Below, one piece after another: positions 6,844-8,080 of a stretch of DNA of 8,080 nt. Source of the DNA: an uncultured Nitrospinaceae bacterium (GTDB lineage Bacteria; Nitrospinota; Nitrospinia; Nitrospinales; VA-1); assembly GCA_938073925.1 (NCBI GenBank), contig CALJGH010000046.1:1-8080 (forward strand), written 5' to 3'. Each line of letters begins with the position of its first letter. Position 1 is the first letter of the stretch. Made by a program: the position numbers and the translations under genes. Under the pieces are notes generated by a model that was not told where the DNA came from, ran no database searches, and worked only from the letters and a program-made list of their open reading frames with translations.

Positions 6844-7584
6844 ATGGAATTGGATGGGAAAGTTGCTCTGATAACGGGCGGTGCTCAGGGCATAGGGCGA
6901 ATTATTAGTGAAGAGTTGGCGGGGCAAGGTGCCCATGTTATTTTGGGTGATATTAATCTGGAAGGTGCAGAGAAAACCGCTGCAGAAATAAAACAGAATG
7001 GGGCGAAAGCCTCTGCGGTTCGAATTGATGTTTCAAGTGCCGCTAATGTGCAAAGTGTATTCGATTCGATTATAAAAGAATATAAACCGGTCGATATTGT
7101 TGTTAATAATGCTGGCATAACTCGCGATGGACTGTTGGTGCGTATGAAAGAGGTAGACTGGGATCTGGTAATCAATATCAACTTAAAGGGCAGCTTTTTA
7201 TGCAGCCAGCAAGCAGCCAAGCAAATGATGAAGCAAAAAAGCGGTGCTATTGTGAATATTGCATCGATTGTAGGAATAATGGGGAATTTTGGTCAGGCTA
7301 ATTATTCGGCTTCAAAAGCAGGCTTGATCGGTTTTACAAAGACCTTGGCTCGAGAAGTTGCGCTTCGGGGCATTCGAGCTAATGCAGTTGCTCCCGGGTT
7401 TATTGATACGGAAATGACTCGGGTTTTGGAAGAATCGGTTCGCGCAAAATTAGTAGAGCAAATTCCACTTGCAAGATTAGGACAGCCAGAAGATGTTGCG
7501 CGTTGTGTTTCTTTTTTGGTTTCAGAAAAGGCCAGTTATATTACAGGTCAGGTAATAAATGTAAACGGTGGTATGTTGATGTAA
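6844..7584 (+). CDS. fabG: 3-oxoacyl-[ACP] reductase
   Basis: FabG is an NADPH-dependent short-chain dehydrogenase that reduces 3-ketoacyl-ACP to 3-hydroxyacyl-ACP, the first reduction in each elongation cycle. From the ATG at 6844 the protein has 246 residues. The Rossmann nucleotide-binding motif TGGAQGIG is at 11-18, D62 and V63 lie in RIDVS, and NNAG is at 88-91. The catalytic set is N113, S141, Y154 and K158 in YSASK, with S-Y-K spacing equal to E. coli FabG. The closing GQVINVNGGM is typical. Start choice: ATG 6844 has GGA (6834-6836) at 7-nt spacing, whereas ATG 6838 has it only 1 nt away and TTG 6832 has no SD. ATG 6838 would add Met-Lys and cannot be excluded. It follows fabD closely and precedes acpP by 24 nt. 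Confidence 0.95.
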   Translation: MELDGKVALITGGAQGIGRIISEELAGQGAHVILGDINLEGAEKTAAEIKQNGAKASAVRIDVSSAANVQSVFDSIIKEYKPVDIVVNNAGITRDGLLVRMKEVDWDLVININLKGSFLCSQQAAKQMMKQKSGAIVNIASIVGIMGNFGQANYSASKAGLIGFTKTLAREVALRGIRANAVAPGFIDTEMTRVLEESVRAKLVEQIPLARLGQPEDVARCVSFLVSEKASYITGQVINVNGGMLM

Positions 7585-7608
7585 TTCCAACTAGGAGTTT
7601 GAAAGATT

Positions 7609-7842
7609 ATGTCTGTTGAAGAAAAAGTAAAAGAAATTATTGTCGATCAATTGGGAGTAGATGAAAAACAGTTGAACCCGGAAGCGTTTTTTATTGATGA
7701 TCTGGGCGCAGACTCTTTGGACACAGTAGAGTTGGTCATGGCATTGGAAGAGGAGTTTGATGTTGAGATTCCTGATGAAGATGCAGAGAAGATCGCTACG
7801 GTACAAGATGCGATTGACTATATTAAAGGCCACACTAATTGA
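7609..7842 (+). CDS. acpP: Acyl carrier protein
   Basis: This 77-residue acidic helical-bundle protein carries the growing acyl chain as a thioester on a 4'-phosphopantetheine arm. It is the shared substrate of FabD, FabH, FabG, FabF and PlsX encoded around it. The attachment site is S36 in DDLGADSLDTVELVM, the classic DSL motif. Helix III with EIPDEDAEKI and the closing TVQDAIDYI match the family, and the length is standard. An AGGAG at 7593-7597 lies 11 nt before the ATG, a slightly long spacing. A 209-nt structured gap follows before fabF, which may give acpP its own mRNA 3' end or separate its expression level from fabF. ACP is usually made in large excess over the enzymes. Confidence 0.97.
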   Translation: MSVEEKVKEIIVDQLGVDEKQLNPEAFFIDDLGADSLDTVELVMALEEEFDVEIPDEDAEKIATVQDAIDYIKGHTN

Positions 7843-7844
7843 AT

Positions 7845-7875
7845 CACCCAAGTGAGTTTTGTTTTTAACTTGGTG
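7845..7875 (+). repeat. Inverted repeat just after the acpP stop
   Basis: CACCCAAGT (7845-7853) pairs with ACTTGGTG (7868-7875), giving 8 base pairs with one bulged C and a 14-nt T-rich loop. It begins 3 nt after the acpP stop and is followed by GTGGGG rather than a T-run. It could stabilise the acpP 3' end, but it is not a canonical terminator. Confidence 0.45.
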
Positions 7876-7921
7876 TGGGGCAAAGCTCATATGCTCGAAA
7901 AGCAAACAGGTAAGCTATTAC

Positions 7922-7936
7922 TACAGCTTCTCTGTA
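7922..7936 (+). repeat. Short hairpin TACAG/CTGTA
   Basis: TACAG (7922-7926) and CTGTA (7932-7936) form a perfect 5-bp stem with a 5-nt loop. An overlapping alternative pairs AAGCT (7912-7916) with AGCTT (7925-7929). It is weak alone but is part of a series of hairpins. Confidence 0.3.
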
Positions 7937-7942
7937 CTTCCT

Positions 7943-7968
7943 CAAGGCGTAGCCTTGTTGTCACGCCT
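7943..7968 (+). repeat. Two mutually exclusive hairpins
   Basis: CAAGGC (7943-7948) and GCCTTG (7952-7957) form a 6-bp stem with a 3-nt loop. The overlapping AGGCGT (7945-7950) can instead pair with ACGCCT (7963-7968) over a 12-nt loop. The two share their left arm and cannot form together. Confidence 0.45.
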
Positions 7969-7993
7969 GTTAAGTTCAAATATTTTTTGGATA

Positions 7994-8015
7994 CCCCGGT
8001 CTACTTACGACGGGG
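7994..8015 (+). repeat. REP-like palindrome upstream of fabF
   Basis: CCCCG-G-TC (7994-8001) pairs with GACGGGG (8009-8015), 7 base pairs with one bulged G and a 7-nt loop, flanked on the left by TTTTTTGGATA. A GGATxCCCCG stem facing a CGGGG arm resembles dispersed intergenic palindromes common in Gram-negative genomes. Only one copy is in this window, so repeat status is inference. Confidence 0.45.
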
Positions 8016-8040
8016 GCATTCGTTAGCCTTCCTCATCTCT

Positions 8041-8047
8041 GGGGTGA
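8041..8047 (+). promoter_or_regulatory. Shine-Dalgarno of fabF
   Basis: GGGGTGA matches the anti-SD complement (GGAGGTGA) well, and its core ends 7 nt before the ATG at 8052. It supports that start. The same bases are complementary to CCCC in the upstream palindrome. Confidence 0.7.
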
Positions 8048-8051
8048 ATTG

Positions 8052-8080
8052 ATGAAAAGACGTGTAGTTGTGACTGGGCT
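8052..8080 (+). CDS. fabF: 3-oxoacyl-[ACP] synthase II, partial (start only)
   Basis: Only the first nine codons (MKRRVVVTG) and part of a tenth are in the window. This N-terminus is the typical beginning of FabF/KAS II enzymes, which elongate acyl-ACP by condensation with malonyl-ACP. The position directly after acpP is the standard place for fabF. GGGGTGA provides a well-spaced SD. Catalytic residues lie beyond the right edge, so the call rests on the short N-terminus and gene order. Confidence 0.85.

Larger units (their letters stand above)
7843..8051 (+). other. Structured non-coding gap between acpP and fabF
   Basis: This 209-nt gap is the longest within the fab cluster and contains at least four inverted repeats in series: 7845-7875, 7922-7936, 7943-7968 and 7994-8015. 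None is followed by a T-run, so they are not standard intrinsic terminators. An open frame of 66 codons from GTG 7852 crosses all of them but has no SD and no recognisable protein features, so I treat it as non-coding. Confidence 0.55.

Overview
The window is a stretch of ordinary bacterial chromosome dominated by a conserved lipid-synthesis cluster. The base composition is moderately AT-rich by eye, and the genes have Gram-negative-style content and Shine-Dalgarno (SD) sequences. The order yceD-rpmF-plsX-fabH-fabD-fabG-acpP-fabF matches the cluster known from Proteobacteria. The individual proteins do not look specifically enterobacterial. A deltaproteobacterial or Nitrospinota-like environmental bacterium is a guess from overall flavour, not something the sequence proves.

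Layout: (1) 1-1569, minus strand: the N-terminal 523 codons of the ribosome-associated GTPase TypA/BipA; its C-terminus lies outside the window. (2) 1570-1854: a divergent, AT-rich intergenic region with a good sigma70-type promoter pointing right. (3) 1855-2745, plus strand: xerD, a tyrosine recombinase with all catalytic residues. (4) 2746-2961: a spacer with a second promoter candidate and two short palindromes. (5) 2962-7842, plus strand: a compact run of yceD (DUF177), rpmF (bL32), plsX, fabH, fabD, fabG and acpP. (6) 7843-8051: an unusually structured 209-bp gap with several hairpins, one of which resembles dispersed REP-like palindromes. (7) 8052-8080: the first codons of fabF, running off the right edge.

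The cluster links ribosome production (YceD for 23S rRNA accumulation, and bL32) to membrane lipid synthesis. FabD loads malonyl onto ACP, FabH starts chains, FabF elongates them and FabG reduces the 3-keto intermediate. PlsX moves finished acyl groups from ACP to phosphate for phospholipid synthesis. All plus-strand genes from yceD onward are closely spaced (9, 67, 12, -7, about 12-18 and 24 nt), with fabH and fabD overlapping, so a single operon is likely.

I see no mobile element, CRISPR array, tRNA or rRNA, and no evidence for a new multi-gene system. The points most worth a second look are the folded acpP-fabF gap and the small palindromes at the start of the yceD operon.
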